Positions 23,740 through 33,325 of a DNA stretch of 64,000 nucleotides are shown one piece after another. The position numbers and the translations under genes are program-made. How positions within the stretch are numbered: position 1 is the first letter of the stretch; every line of letters begins with the position of its first letter. Source of the stretch: Prevotellaceae bacterium (GTDB taxonomy: Bacteria; Bacteroidota; Bacteroidia; Bacteroidales; UBA932); assembly GCA_031289415.1 (NCBI GenBank), contig JAITPN010000014.1, positions 1 to 64,000 of the forward strand. Reading direction: 5' to 3'. The notes beneath the pieces were generated by a model. It did not search any database. It was not told the origin of the DNA and saw only the letters and a list, made by a program, of their open reading frames with translations.

Positions 23740-26076
23740 CTACTGCGGCTGCATGGAGGCTTTCAGGCTTTCGTAACGCTGCTGCGCGGATTGCGCTTTA
23801 GCCTTGTCGCCTACGATGGTATATACATTGCGGAGGTTGCGCCACGCCGTCGTGTCGGACGGCACGAGTTTGACGACTTCTTCAAACCATTCTATCCCCT
23901 TCACCGGCTGCCCCGAATTGGCGTACATCGCGCCTGCGCCCATCATTGCCGATATTCGGTTGTCGTGTTTATAGTTCGCCGCTTTTTCGAAATACGGTGC
24001 GGCGTCGGCATATCGTTGCGACTCGGCGTAGAGGCTTGCCAAGTAGTAGTTGGTTTCAAAGTTCGAGGCTTTGCGGTCGGCGGTATATTTCGCGACCCAC
24101 TCCCAGATGCTTATTTTCCGAGCCACATCGTTGCCGTAGTGGCTTGTGGCTACCCACAAGTGCCGGTAAGCCGCCGGATTGTAGGGATTCCAACCGACGA
24201 GCCGCAGCAGGTATTTCACCGATGAATCGGTCGGGCGGCTTAGCACGCCGTTCGACCATGCGAGCAGTATCAGTGCGTTTTCATAATTCGGATGGATATC
24301 TACCGCCCGCTGCGCATAGTTGTTTATGATGCGGATAATGGAGTCGCGCGCCGTACTGTCCGTCGTCTTTTGAAATTCGATATTATATACCCGCGCCGCG
24401 TCGTAGTTGGCTTTGGCGCTTTCGGGCGAGATTTTGACGTCGGTGGTCGAAAGCGTAAAGTCGTCGTACCATGCCTTGTTGCGCGCTACCGTGTTCGCGC
24501 CGTACAGCCCCAACACAAGCAGGAGGAATCCGACAACTATACCTTTATATAAAGGCGCACTGTGTACCCATTTCGGCAATTGGTGTACCAGAAAAAAGGC
24601 AAGCGCCATGCAGAAACCGATGGACGAGATGAAGACAAACCGTTCGTTCATAAACGTCCCCACCTGTACAAATACGTTCGACACGATAGACAGCGGCACG
24701 GCAAACCACAGCACGGCATAGGCATATTTATCTTTTCTGAAAATGCCGCGTACCGTATAAATCGCCAGAAATACATAGAGCAGTACGCACAAGATAACCC
24801 ACGGGTTCGTAAAATCCATCATCGACACCGAATCGGGATAGTAGCGTGTAGCGGCGGTAGGCACAAAGTCGCCTATGTCGCCGCGCGCCGGAATATGGTA
24901 CGGATAGTAGTCGGTCGTAAGCGGGTAGGGGAAGAACTGCAGCCAGATGTAGCGCCCCAGCACGTAAAGCACGCTTGCCCACTTTTGCCCGCCGGTCATG
25001 TACATAAACGGATTATTCATCAACTCGGTTTCGGGCAACGGCTCTAAGTTGATGGCGCTTTGCCGTATCAAAAGGAAGATAACGCCTGCGGCATACAGCG
25101 GCAGCATCGCCTTCACGTTGCGCTTCGACTGCGACGACATCAACAGGCACACGAGCAATGGCACAACCGTGATGAACGACAAGCCCGCCTGTCCCTTGAA
25201 AAACGGAAACACCAGCACCGCCGACACAAGCGCGCAGAGCAGAAACCGCACGTTAGCCTGCCGGAAAAAGTATATCGTAACCGGAATAACCACAAGGAAC
25301 GTCATGGCATTCTCTTTGGAAAACAGCCCGCAGAGAAAGGCGATGAAGCTGAAGCCCAAGTAATCGATTTTATTCGTATCGAGATATTTCAACGTGAAAT
25401 ACAGTGCGCCCAACGCGCCGAGCAGCGTCATAATCTCGTCGCGCCCCTTGATGTTGGCTACCACCTCGCTGTGCAGCGGGTGTGCGATGAACAGCAGCGC
25501 AATCAGCACCGGCACGTTGCACAACGCCCGCCAGCCGCCGACGTCTTCGAGCGGAAACAGGCGCAGCAATATCAGCAGCAGCACGAACACCGTAAGCGCA
25601 TACAGCACAATATTCATCAGGTGGTTGACTACCGGCAGCGGCGTTTTGACGAGCAGCGGCGCGTCGTCGTCGTTCGTGCCGTGCGCTATTTTATCGTTGA
25701 TGACTTGCTTCGTGCTGTCGTTGGTAAACAGGTCGTACTCCACCGTCAGCATAGCCACCGACAGCGGGCGGTAGCGCCCTCCCGGAAGGTTAATCTGCAC
25801 GTCGCCGTAGCGTCCGAGAAACGAGTCGTGCTTAAAGATTTTGGGAATACCCCGCACGCCGCTTTTCACAAATTCGTTTTGCGTGATGACCATCGTATCG
25901 TCGAGGGCATAATGGTTGAACAACGTGTTGCCGTAGAACGCAAATATTACGGCAAGCAATACGCCGTATACCCATTTGGGCAGCGGTACGCCTTTCTTGA
26001 ATACCGGCGCGGCAAGTTTCGATTTGGCTACAGCCGCAGGCTGCTTCGCCTGATGTTTCTTTTTCTGTTGACTCAT
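23740..26076 (-). CDS. polytopic membrane protein with C-terminal TPR repeats, GT-C-like
   Basis: 778 residues: a cytoplasmic Lys/Gln/Ala-rich start, a first membrane helix (about 35-52), then a loop with HYALDDTMVITQN, in which the Asp pair sits where GT-C glycosyltransferases carry catalytic acidic residues. Further helices follow to about residue 530, then TPR units (YDAARVYNIEFQKT, NYENALILLAWSNG, RYADAAPYFEKAANY, PVKGIEWFEEVVKLVP). This matches the TMTC/O-mannosyltransferase-like TPR proteins of Bacteroidota. Glycosyl transfer to exported proteins is plausible but not shown. Confidence 0.75.
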   Translation of the reverse strand: MSQQKKKHQAKQPAAVAKSKLAAPVFKKGVPLPKWVYGVLLAVIFAFYGNTLFNHYALDDTMVITQNEFVKSGVRGIPKIFKHDSFLGRYGDVQINLPGGRYRPLSVAMLTVEYDLFTNDSTKQVINDKIAHGTNDDDAPLLVKTPLPVVNHLMNIVLYALTVFVLLLILLRLFPLEDVGGWRALCNVPVLIALLFIAHPLHSEVVANIKGRDEIMTLLGALGALYFTLKYLDTNKIDYLGFSFIAFLCGLFSKENAMTFLVVIPVTIYFFRQANVRFLLCALVSAVLVFPFFKGQAGLSFITVVPLLVCLLMSSQSKRNVKAMLPLYAAGVIFLLIRQSAINLEPLPETELMNNPFMYMTGGQKWASVLYVLGRYIWLQFFPYPLTTDYYPYHIPARGDIGDFVPTAATRYYPDSVSMMDFTNPWVILCVLLYVFLAIYTVRGIFRKDKYAYAVLWFAVPLSIVSNVFVQVGTFMNERFVFISSIGFCMALAFFLVHQLPKWVHSAPLYKGIVVGFLLLVLGLYGANTVARNKAWYDDFTLSTTDVKISPESAKANYDAARVYNIEFQKTTDSTARDSIIRIINNYAQRAVDIHPNYENALILLAWSNGVLSRPTDSSVKYLLRLVGWNPYNPAAYRHLWVATSHYGNDVARKISIWEWVAKYTADRKASNFETNYYLASLYAESQRYADAAPYFEKAANYKHDNRISAMMGAGAMYANSGQPVKGIEWFEEVVKLVPSDTTAWRNLRNVYTIVGDKAKAQSAQQRYESLKASMQPQ

Positions 26077-26106
26077 AGTTATAGAGATGCTTTTACAATC
26101 AAGTTA

Positions 26107-27495
26107 CTATCCGTTTATCGCCGCTTCCACGTCGTCCGTCGTAATCGGAATCCGGCGTTCGCCGAGCAGGCGGCAGCCGTCGGCGGTAATCAGAATATCG
26201 TCTTCCAAGCGTACGCCGCCGAAGCCGATGTATTCCTCCGCCTTCGGGTAGTTGATAAACCGGCTGAGCTTACCGTCGCTTTTCCATTGCGCTATCAGGG
26301 CGGGGATGAAATAAATGCCGGGTTCTACGGTGATGCAAAAGCCTTCCTGCAGACGCCGCCCCATGCGCAGCGACCCCAGCCCGAACTGTTCGGCGCGTTG
26401 GGTTTCGTCGTCGTAGCCTACATAATTTTCGCCCATATCTTCCATGTCGTGCACGTCCAATCCCATTTGATGCCCCAGCCCGTGCGGGAAAAACAGCGCA
26501 TGTGCGCCGGCAGCCACCGACTCGTCGGCGTCGCCCGTCATCAATCCCAACGCCTGCAACCCGCAGGTGATAATTTTTGCCGCCTCCAGATGCACGCTCC
26601 GGTACGTGATGCCGGGCTTTGCCGTGCAAACGGCATGGTTGTTGGCTTCGAGCACAATGTTGTAAATCTCTTTTTGCCGCGCCGTGAAACGCCCTCCGGC
26701 GGGCAGCGTCCGCGTGTAGTCCGACGCATAGTGCAGCCGTGTTTCAGCGCCTGCGTCGATTACCAGCAGCCGTCCGTCGGTCAACGTTTGGCTGTGGTCG
26801 TGGTTGTGCAGCGTCTCGCCGTTTTGCGACAGGATTACCGGAAACGACACCGCGCCTCCGGCAATCGCTATCCCCTCAATCGCCCCTGCGATGTCGCTTT
26901 CTTTCGCGCCTGCCCGGCACTGCGCCATCGCCGCGAGGTGCATCCGGTAGCCTACGGCACAGGCTTTTTCTATTTCGGCAATTTCGCAAAGTTCCTTTTT
27001 GATGCGCAACGCCACTACGGCACGGATGAGCGCGGGCGAGGCTTGTTCTTTCTGCGCCGCGGGCGGAATACCGAGCCATTCGTGCAGCAATATTTTATTG
27101 TACGAGCGGTAGGGGGGGAGGAAGTGTACGGTGCGCCCCTTTTCGACCGCCGCGCGCAGCGTGCCGGCAAGCGTCGCGTAGGGCGACACGGCGGCAATGC
27201 CCGCGCTGTCGGCTTTTGCGCGCAACGTAGGCTGCACGCCCATCCACACCACGTCGTCTACCGTAGCGTCGGTGCCGAAAAGCGTTTCGCCGCCCGCGTC
27301 GAGGTCAATCACGGCAGCCAGTCCGGGTTCGTCAAGCCCTAAAAAATAGAGAAACGAGCTGTCTTGCCTGAAATGGTAAGTGTTTGCCACATAGTTCATC
27401 GGGGCTTCGTGGTTGCCCAGCAGCAGGATAAGCCCTGATTGCACCTGCTCCCGCAAGCGCAAACGGCGTTGTATGTAAATTTCTTTGGAAAACAT
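26107..27495 (-). CDS. pepP: Xaa-Pro aminopeptidase (M24B)
   Basis: I use the Met at 27495 (MFSKEIYIQRRLRLREQVQS), which matches the usual start; two in-frame Met codons lie just upstream. About 462 residues: an AMP_N domain (1-140) and a pita-bread M24 domain. Metal ligands are recognisable in LVIDAGAETRLHYASDYTRT (two Asp), HGLGHQMGLDVHDMED (His), CITVEPGIYF (Glu) and GGVRLEDDILI (Glu). It removes the N-terminal residue before proline in the cytoplasm. A TACCTTTG box lies at 27542-27549 on the minus strand. Confidence 0.93.
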   Translation of the reverse strand: MFSKEIYIQRRLRLREQVQSGLILLLGNHEAPMNYVANTYHFRQDSSFLYFLGLDEPGLAAVIDLDAGGETLFGTDATVDDVVWMGVQPTLRAKADSAGIAAVSPYATLAGTLRAAVEKGRTVHFLPPYRSYNKILLHEWLGIPPAAQKEQASPALIRAVVALRIKKELCEIAEIEKACAVGYRMHLAAMAQCRAGAKESDIAGAIEGIAIAGGAVSFPVILSQNGETLHNHDHSQTLTDGRLLVIDAGAETRLHYASDYTRTLPAGGRFTARQKEIYNIVLEANNHAVCTAKPGITYRSVHLEAAKIITCGLQALGLMTGDADESVAAGAHALFFPHGLGHQMGLDVHDMEDMGENYVGYDDETQRAEQFGLGSLRMGRRLQEGFCITVEPGIYFIPALIAQWKSDGKLSRFINYPKAEEYIGFGGVRLEDDILITADGCRLLGERRIPITTDDVEAAING

Positions 27496-27627
27496 AAGCA
27501 TTATATTCAAAGTTTAACAATAAGCGTACCGTGTACGTATGCAAAGGTAATGACTTTCCGGCAAACGGCAAAAAAAAGATTTACCGTCTGCCGGAGAAGC
27601 CATTTTCGTGGGCACGAGAATCGTCTT

Positions 27628-29922
27628 TTAGAACTTCAAGCTAAGGTCTATTCCGAAATATAACGGTCTGCCGAGTTGCCCGAAAGCATTGCCGAAGGTC
27701 TCGAAGTAGAACGTGGAATACTTTGCGTTTAACAGGTTTTTACCCCACACGCTCAAGGCGATATTTCCCTTTTCGACGGATACCTTTCCGTTTACCAGCG
27801 AATAAAAATCTTGCGACGCGTCGTTCGCTTCCGTCCAGTAGATTTTGCCTGCGCCCGAATATTGCCCGCCTACGGAAAGCCTGTCTATCCACGAATTTGC
27901 GAAATGCCATGTATAGTCAACGGTCAGCGATGCGGTTTGTCGGGGGACGAACGGCACGTATTTTCCTGAATAATCAATGAACGACACGGAGTCGATTTGC
28001 TCTTTGTATGACGTGAATTTACTTTCGGTAAAGCCGTAACTTACGCCTATCCTGAAACCGTTGAGCGGATAGATGGTAGCATCAAATTCCACGCCCCGGC
28101 TCTGCGATTCGCCGGCATTTTTTATCATCCGTCCCTGTCCGTTGGGCGCAAATTCGGCAATCTGCTGGTCGCGGATGTCCAAAAGGAATAAGGTGATTCC
28201 GGCATTTGCTTTTTTGTTCCATAGCGCGAAGCGTCCGCCGGCTTCGTAGTTCCAGCTGTATTCCGGTTTGAACGACGTGGATTGCTGGATGTCGAGCGCC
28301 ACAGGTCGTGTACTCCTCATTTTCGTTTCTATCAAATCCGAAAACATCTGGAGGTTGTATCCGCCCGCCTTGTATCCTTTGGAAGCAGACACGTACAGGA
28401 TGTTTCCATTTTTCTCGTAACGGATAGAAAACTTCGGCAACAGTTGGGTGAAATCCATTTTCTCGTTGCCGGCGATGGTGTCGCTTTTCACCGTTTTTTC
28501 GGCAAGAATGCCGCCAATGTGCATCGAAGCGGCATACACACTGTGGGTATAATGCTCCAACGAAGCCTGTTCGTAGTCCCACCGAAGACCTGCCGACAGC
28601 GATAATCCTTTTATCAGAAAATTGTTGAACGTAGGCTGGACGAATGCCGCCACGCCGTGGTTTTGCGTGGTATATTCCCCCACCACCGGAATCCGGTTCG
28701 TGTCTATCGACAGGTGCATGGGCGGCATGGGCGGCATGGGCGGCAAAAGTTTGTTGATGTTGCTTTCGATAGACGCCACGCCGTCTTCTTTAAACGTAAC
28801 TAAACTGCCGGTGTTCAGGTTTTGATAAAATCCCGACACGCCGCCAATCCATTGGAACTTGCCGCTTCCGGTCGAGCGGATGGTGATTTCTTCGGTGATG
28901 GCGTTCAGCTTCTGGTCTTGGCGCAGCGTGAACATCGAAGCCGGCGAAAAATCTTGGTCGAGCAGCAGCGAGTCTTTCAGAAACTGATGCCCTGTGGTGG
29001 AGGCAATGGTGAAATTCTTCGCTTGGTACTCCACGCGCAGACTGTTGTGTAAGAGATTCCGGCTGTAGAATGCGAAATCGTTGTAGTCAATCGTATCGGG
29101 CAGGTTGGTTTGGCGGTTATACTTTCCGTAGGCATAGCCGTTTTGGTCGGTATATTCGTAGCTTCCGATATAGTTCAGCGACAGTTTTGCCGAAGGTCGC
29201 CAGCCCAAATTTGTCCGCAACGAGGCTGATTGTGTCGCTCCGACGTCATGAAAAATCTTTCCTGAAGCATTGGAATAGTCCGGGTTGTAGGCGGGGTTTG
29301 TATTGTGATAGAACCCGCCCGCAGCCGCGTAATTGCCGCCCAGCGAAAAAGCGAATTTATCGCTCAGCTTGGCGTAGTGCGACAGTTGCGCGCGCAGCTG
29401 TCCGTAATTCCCCGACGACAGTTTTACCTTTGTTCCCTGAAAATCCCACGGCGAAAGGGTGTAAATGTTAATCAATCCGCCCATGGAGTTTCGTCCGTAC
29501 AACGTGCCCTGCGGTCCTCTCAAGACCTCGACCCGGCTTATGTCAAAAAAGTCGAAATCAAACGAAGTCTTGTCAAGGTACGGGACATTGTCCACATACA
29601 TGCCGATTGCCGAGTTGCCCAAACGCGAGCCTACGCCGCGGATGTATATTGCCGAGGTGTACTTTGAGCCATAATCGGGGATAAACAAATTCGGCACGGA
29701 GGCGCTCAACCCCCGCACGCTTCCGATTCGTTCGTTTTCTATTTTCGCTTCCGAAAATATGGATACCGACGTGGGTATCTTCCTCAGCTCCTGTCCTTCT
29801 TTGGACGCCACCACCACTTCGTCGAGCGCAATAGCTTCATCGTGCGCCTGAGCCTGCAGCGCCGACGGAAATAACGATATTAATAGTATCGTGTATACAT
29901 GTATTTTTATCTTTTTATTCAT
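27628..29922 (-). CDS. TonB-dependent outer-membrane receptor
   Basis: About 764 residues from the Met at 29922, with a signal peptide (MNKKIKIHVYTILLISLFPS). A plug domain follows with ALDEVVVASKEG (TonB-box-like), TSAIYIRGVGSRLGNSAIGM, VLRGPQGTLYGRNSMGGLIN, then a 22-strand barrel ending in LYFGIDLSLKF. The plug resembles siderophore/cobalamin-type receptors more than SusC, and no SusD partner is near. An extracellular loop carries the repeat PPMPPMPPM encoded by a 9-bp repeat near 28717-28745. Substrate unknown. Confidence 0.9.
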   Translation of the reverse strand: MNKKIKIHVYTILLISLFPSALQAQAHDEAIALDEVVVASKEGQELRKIPTSVSIFSEAKIENERIGSVRGLSASVPNLFIPDYGSKYTSAIYIRGVGSRLGNSAIGMYVDNVPYLDKTSFDFDFFDISRVEVLRGPQGTLYGRNSMGGLINIYTLSPWDFQGTKVKLSSGNYGQLRAQLSHYAKLSDKFAFSLGGNYAAAGGFYHNTNPAYNPDYSNASGKIFHDVGATQSASLRTNLGWRPSAKLSLNYIGSYEYTDQNGYAYGKYNRQTNLPDTIDYNDFAFYSRNLLHNSLRVEYQAKNFTIASTTGHQFLKDSLLLDQDFSPASMFTLRQDQKLNAITEEITIRSTGSGKFQWIGGVSGFYQNLNTGSLVTFKEDGVASIESNINKLLPPMPPMPPMHLSIDTNRIPVVGEYTTQNHGVAAFVQPTFNNFLIKGLSLSAGLRWDYEQASLEHYTHSVYAASMHIGGILAEKTVKSDTIAGNEKMDFTQLLPKFSIRYEKNGNILYVSASKGYKAGGYNLQMFSDLIETKMRSTRPVALDIQQSTSFKPEYSWNYEAGGRFALWNKKANAGITLFLLDIRDQQIAEFAPNGQGRMIKNAGESQSRGVEFDATIYPLNGFRIGVSYGFTESKFTSYKEQIDSVSFIDYSGKYVPFVPRQTASLTVDYTWHFANSWIDRLSVGGQYSGAGKIYWTEANDASQDFYSLVNGKVSVEKGNIALSVWGKNLLNAKYSTFYFETFGNAFGQLGRPLYFGIDLSLKF

Positions 29923-29966
29923 AATGTGCATAATTTAAAATATGTTTTTGTATAAATTTATAATGA

Positions 29967-30045
29967 GTCCTTATCTGTAAAGGACAATAATTTGTGGCAA
30001 TCCTGCGAAGCAGGATTTGTTTTATTTCACGGAGATGTTTCCGTG
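29967..30045. promoter_or_regulatory. three consecutive hairpins upstream of the TonB receptor
   Basis: Stems GTCCTT/AAGGAC (29967-29985), AATCCTGC/GCAGGATT with a GAA loop (29999-30017) and CACGGA/TCCGTG (30028-30045) lie in the gap between the small gene at 30056 and the receptor start. They could be a terminator cluster for the upstream gene or a receptor leader. None has a long T-run, so their role is open. Confidence 0.45.
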
Positions 30046-30055
30046 CTTGTTTCGT

Positions 30056-30382
30056 CTAACACTTGGGAGGGGGGCGAAGAAAATAATCGGATAGAAAGTT
30101 TTTTTTAACCGGAATACTTTCATCCGCAAAAGTAATACCGGCAATATATTCAGGGTATCGCAGCGGTTGGTTTATAGGGGTAGTATCGGCGACATAATCA
30201 ATCGTGAAAACAGGTATTTCCTTTGTGTTGCCTGACGCAATTTTTACATCGGACGATTCTTGGTGTATTTCGTTTTTTACGTCCTTTCGGATATGCGCCA
30301 ACACACCGGTCGCCGCATAGCTCAAATAGAAAAAGCCAAGCAGCAAAGCGACGAAAAAAGAAGACGAGTATCCGATAAACAC
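30056..30382 (-). CDS. small membrane-anchored hypothetical protein
   Basis: 108 residues. One hydrophobic helix near the N-terminus (about 6-30, SSFFVALLLGFFYLSYAATG) could be a signal anchor. It is followed by a soluble tail with a run IPVFTIDYVADTTPINQPLR and a basic end RPPPKC. I do not recognise it. It lies upstream of the TonB receptor in the same direction, so it may belong to that transcript. Confidence 0.5.
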   Translation of the reverse strand: MFIGYSSSFFVALLLGFFYLSYAATGVLAHIRKDVKNEIHQESSDVKIASGNTKEIPVFTIDYVADTTPINQPLRYPEYIAGITFADESIPVKKNFLSDYFLRPPPKC

Positions 30383-30458
30383 GATTTTATTTTATAATTA
30401 ATTTCTGACGCAAAGATAGTATTTTTTCTTTTGATATGGAAATGTATGGGGAGGGTTT

Positions 30459-30914
30459 TTATTCTTTTGCTTGTATCAGTGCTTGAAGTTCCAATTCGGC
30501 TGAAATACGGAAATTTGTTTCTTTTATTTTTGCCAAAATTGGTTTTATGCTATCAATTATCCCTTTTTGTTTTGCCATAATAATAATCCTGATGGTGCCG
30601 ATATATTCAATGCCAAGTGTGTAAGCCAATTTTCGTGCCTTGTAATCGTCTAATATTAACAGTGATTTTTCTATTTCCAATGCCAAAGCCATCGCGCTCG
30701 CTTCACCATTATCTACCTGTGTTTCAAAAATTTTATACTTGTGTGTATCTTTTGCAGCAACAATTTCAACCCAATCAGGCAGTTTTTCGCCAAACTCATC
30801 TGCAATTTCTGGAGTAGTTACAATATTTCCAAAAAGTTGATACAACAAGTCAAGTTGCCCTATTTTCGACAATACGATAAAACAACTTGTATCTGAAATA
30901 ATTGTTTTAGACAT
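30459..30914 (-). CDS. DUF3368 PIN-like toxin
   Basis: I start at 30914 (MSKTIISDTSCFIVLSKIGQ), which gives 151 residues; the longer frame is upstream coding sequence of the partner. PIN-fold acidic residues are in SDTSC (Asp8 region), TPEIADEFGE, DNGEASAMALA and LILDDYKARKLA. The family is the toxin half of UPF0175/DUF3368 modules and is presumed to be a ribonuclease. Its start codon overlaps the antitoxin stop by 8 bp. Confidence 0.8.
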   Translation of the reverse strand: MSKTIISDTSCFIVLSKIGQLDLLYQLFGNIVTTPEIADEFGEKLPDWVEIVAAKDTHKYKIFETQVDNGEASAMALALEIEKSLLILDDYKARKLAYTLGIEYIGTIRIIIMAKQKGIIDSIKPILAKIKETNFRISAELELQALIQAKE

Positions 30915-31134
30915 AAATTGTTTCGTGTTCCAAGTCTGAGGCAGGATAATTAAAAACAGACACATTGTAACTGCCCAACAATTCGGCAAATGTGCGTTTT
31001 GACAGATTGGCGACTGCTGCTGCCTGCCCTAATGACAATTTACCCTGCTCGTACAAACTGCTTGCAAGTATCATATACAACTGTATTGTATCGAGTTCGG
31101 ACATTTCGGGAACTTTTAAAGTTATTGTTCTCAT
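30907..31134 (-). CDS. UPF0175 antitoxin
   Basis: 75 residues from the Met at 31134 (MRTITLKVPEMSELDTIQLY). The helical core LYEQGKLSLGQAAAVANLSK followed by RTFAELLG is the UPF0175 DNA-binding part, and the C-terminal tail (NVSVFNYPASDLEHETIYV) should bind the toxin. It precedes and overlaps the DUF3368 toxin gene, the usual order for autoregulated modules. Confidence 0.8.
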   Translation of the reverse strand: MRTITLKVPEMSELDTIQLYMILASSLYEQGKLSLGQAAAVANLSKRTFAELLGSYNVSVFNYPASDLEHETIYV

Positions 31135-31347
31135 GTTCTTCTCTTTGAATTTTAACAACTACAAAATTACAAAATATTTCAATACAAACGAAATCTATTT
31201 TTAAGGAGTAAAACAAATGAAATTTAATCGGTAAATTTACATCATGTAAAAAAACACCTCCATATCAGATAATTTGTTTACCTTTGCGTCATTATATTAA
31301 AAAAAATAAAGAACTATAGTTCTTCCAACTTAAATAACACGCATAAC

Positions 31348-32115
31348 CTACACCGTTAACCCATCAAATGCCACTTGTACATTGTCGGGGAGCATTGCCT
31401 GCAATTCGCTATGCGCTTCGAGCAGGTGCGAGAGGTGAGTCAGGTAAGCGCGGCGGGGCTGCACTTTGGCAATGAACGCAAGCGCTTCTTCCAAACTGAA
31501 ATGAGAAATATGATGACCATGCCGTACAGTACTTATAGTCAATATATCAAGGTCTTTCAATTTTTCAAATTCAGGCTCTTCTACGCGGTTTACATCGGTA
31601 ATGTAAGCCAGATTCTCTATGCGGAAGCCCAACACCGGCAATTTGTAGTGCCATCCGCGAATGGGCGTAATATCCACACCTTCCACCGTAAACGGATGTT
31701 CGTCAATCGTATGTAAGTTCATTTCGGGTGCGCCCGGATACTTGTTTTCTGTAAATACATATTGAAATTCACGTTGCAGCGCGTTCATCACCCGCTGTTC
31801 GGCGTAAATGTCCACAGGCTGTCCGGTGGACGCGTTGAAAGCCCTTACGTCGTCAAGCCCTGCAATGTGGTCTTTATGTTCATGCGTCAGTAAAATGCCG
31901 TCGAGGCGCTGCACGTTTGCCCGCAACAACTGCTGCCGGAAATCGGGACCTGCGTCGATGAGCAACACGCGGTGAGCCGCTTCTATCAACACGGACGAAC
32001 GCAGCCGTTTGTCGCGCACGTCGGCAGACCGGCACACTGCACAGTTGCAGGCTATCACAGGAATGCCCTGCGATGTACCCGTACCCAAAAAAGTCATCTT
32101 TATCACGGCTGGCAA
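31348..32115 (-). CDS. metallo-beta-lactamase-fold hydrolase, PhnP-like
   Basis: 255 residues. The MBL motif THEHKDHIAGLDD (about 76-88) is complete, with further ligands in ITDVNR and LTHLSH. The N-terminus FLGTGTSQGIPVIACNCAVC has the Cys-x-Cys-x2-Cys zinc site typical of PhnP-type phosphodiesterases (5-phosphoribosyl 1,2-cyclic phosphate in C-P lyase pathways). No phosphonate genes are near, so a general cyclic-phosphate or nucleotide hydrolase is likelier. A start at MTFLGTG (32097) is also possible. Confidence 0.85.
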   Translation of the reverse strand: MPAVIKMTFLGTGTSQGIPVIACNCAVCRSADVRDKRLRSSVLIEAAHRVLLIDAGPDFRQQLLRANVQRLDGILLTHEHKDHIAGLDDVRAFNASTGQPVDIYAEQRVMNALQREFQYVFTENKYPGAPEMNLHTIDEHPFTVEGVDITPIRGWHYKLPVLGFRIENLAYITDVNRVEEPEFEKLKDLDILTISTVRHGHHISHFSLEEALAFIAKVQPRRAYLTHLSHLLEAHSELQAMLPDNVQVAFDGLTV

Positions 32116-32120
32116 AGTTA

Positions 32121-32573
32121 TTATGTAGCTTTTAATTTTTTAAATACCCATAAACGCTGCATCGTATAATTAAACCCTAACGAAACAGTGATTTCTGCGA
32201 GCAGCCAACCGATGTAGATGTGCGACACCGGTATGCCGGGCAGAACTTGATAGGACGTCTGCGTAAAAATATATTCGGTAAGCCCCCACGAGCCTAAGTC
32301 TTTCAGCAAAATGCTACCGACGACGGTGATTACAAAGTATCCGAATTGCTGCGGCAGCGAGAATTTATAACGACTGTCTTTTGAATAGAAACTCCACGTT
32401 TTGTTCAGCGTGAAATTAATTACCGCCCCTATGATTTGCGCTATGGTATAAAACACAAGATAGTGTTCTTTACCAAACAGTTTGGTAAGTACAAACGCAA
32501 TCCCAAGGTGGCTCATGCCTCCGATAAACGCCGACATTTGCGCTTTCAGAAAAATAAAAAATCGTCTAAACAT
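32121..32573 (-). CDS. GtrA-family membrane protein
   Basis: 150 residues and four membrane helices. GtrA signatures include FIGGMSHLGIAFVLTKL, GAVINFTLNKTWSF (conserved N-F-x-x-N-K-x-W-x-F) and the end NYTMQRLWVFKK. The family moves lipid-linked sugars or helps cell-surface polysaccharide synthesis. Its start overlaps the end of the CDP-alcohol phosphotransferase gene by 8 bp, which suggests coupled roles in lipid or glycolipid synthesis. Confidence 0.88.
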   Translation of the reverse strand: MFRRFFIFLKAQMSAFIGGMSHLGIAFVLTKLFGKEHYLVFYTIAQIIGAVINFTLNKTWSFYSKDSRYKFSLPQQFGYFVITVVGSILLKDLGSWGLTEYIFTQTSYQVLPGIPVSHIYIGWLLAEITVSLGFNYTMQRLWVFKKLKAT

Positions 32574-33270
32574 TGGTGTTTTCAGCAGTCTCTTTTTGAA
32601 TCCGTTCTTCTTTGTCTTTTTGGTCGGCAGTTTTCAGTAATTTTATAAAATCAAGCAAACTGAAAACGAACAATATCACACATGCGCCTATGGCGGTATA
32701 TATAATTGATGTTCGGATAATTACTTCGGCTGCTAAAATCAACGACAGTATCACCCGCACTTCGGTAGGTCCAAACATTCCGTTGTCAATGACATACACA
32801 TTGATAAGTTTGTAGCGCAACAGGGCAATCATCATTGACCATCCGTAGAGTACCACAAAAATAAAGCCCCACAGTTCCCACATATTGCCTACATATACGG
32901 TAAAGCCAGCTCCTATAAAGACAATGGCAACCCAATCGGTGCAATAATCGAGCGTAAAGCCGTACCATTTCCGCGGTTTGTTGCGGTAGTATGCCAAACG
33001 TCCGTCCAGCGAATCGCCAAACCAATTGATGATAAACCCCAAGATGCCGAACAACAGTATATAGCGGTTTACATACGTTGCCAATACAAAACTCAAAGCG
33101 GTGATTACACTGCCCATCAACCCGATGAGCGTCAGCATATCCGAAGTAATCCATGCCGGAATACGTTGCACGAGATAAGCAAGAAGGTTTTGCTCATGTT
33201 TCTTTAAAATATTTGTTCGATGCCGGTCTTTTGTTATTTTCAACAGCGCATCTGCAAAGTCAATAGCCAT
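32566..33270 (-). CDS. CDP-alcohol phosphotransferase family protein
   Basis: I start at 33270 (MAIDFADALLKITKDRHRTN), because the upstream part of the open frame crosses the PnuT gene. 234 residues with about six helices. The CDP-AP motif is present as DSLDGRLAY then GFTLDYCTD: all four Asp and both Gly are kept, but the usual Ala-Arg after DG-x-x is Ala-Tyr. The family condenses a CDP-activated lipid with an alcohol at the inner membrane; the substrate is not clear. It overlaps gtrA by 8 bp. Confidence 0.85.
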   Translation of the reverse strand: MAIDFADALLKITKDRHRTNILKKHEQNLLAYLVQRIPAWITSDMLTLIGLMGSVITALSFVLATYVNRYILLFGILGFIINWFGDSLDGRLAYYRNKPRKWYGFTLDYCTDWVAIVFIGAGFTVYVGNMWELWGFIFVVLYGWSMMIALLRYKLINVYVIDNGMFGPTEVRVILSLILAAEVIIRTSIIYTAIGACVILFVFSLLDFIKLLKTADQKDKEERIQKETAENTNV

Positions 33271-33325
33271 AATTTTTATACTGTTTATTGTTTTAAACGG
33301 TGCAAATTTAAGCAAAAATCTCTTA

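Noticed and set aside
25060-27342. A 760-residue open frame spanning two minus-strand genes
   Set aside because: Runs antisense across the TPR membrane-protein and pepP genes; Arg/His/Gln-rich, no domain.
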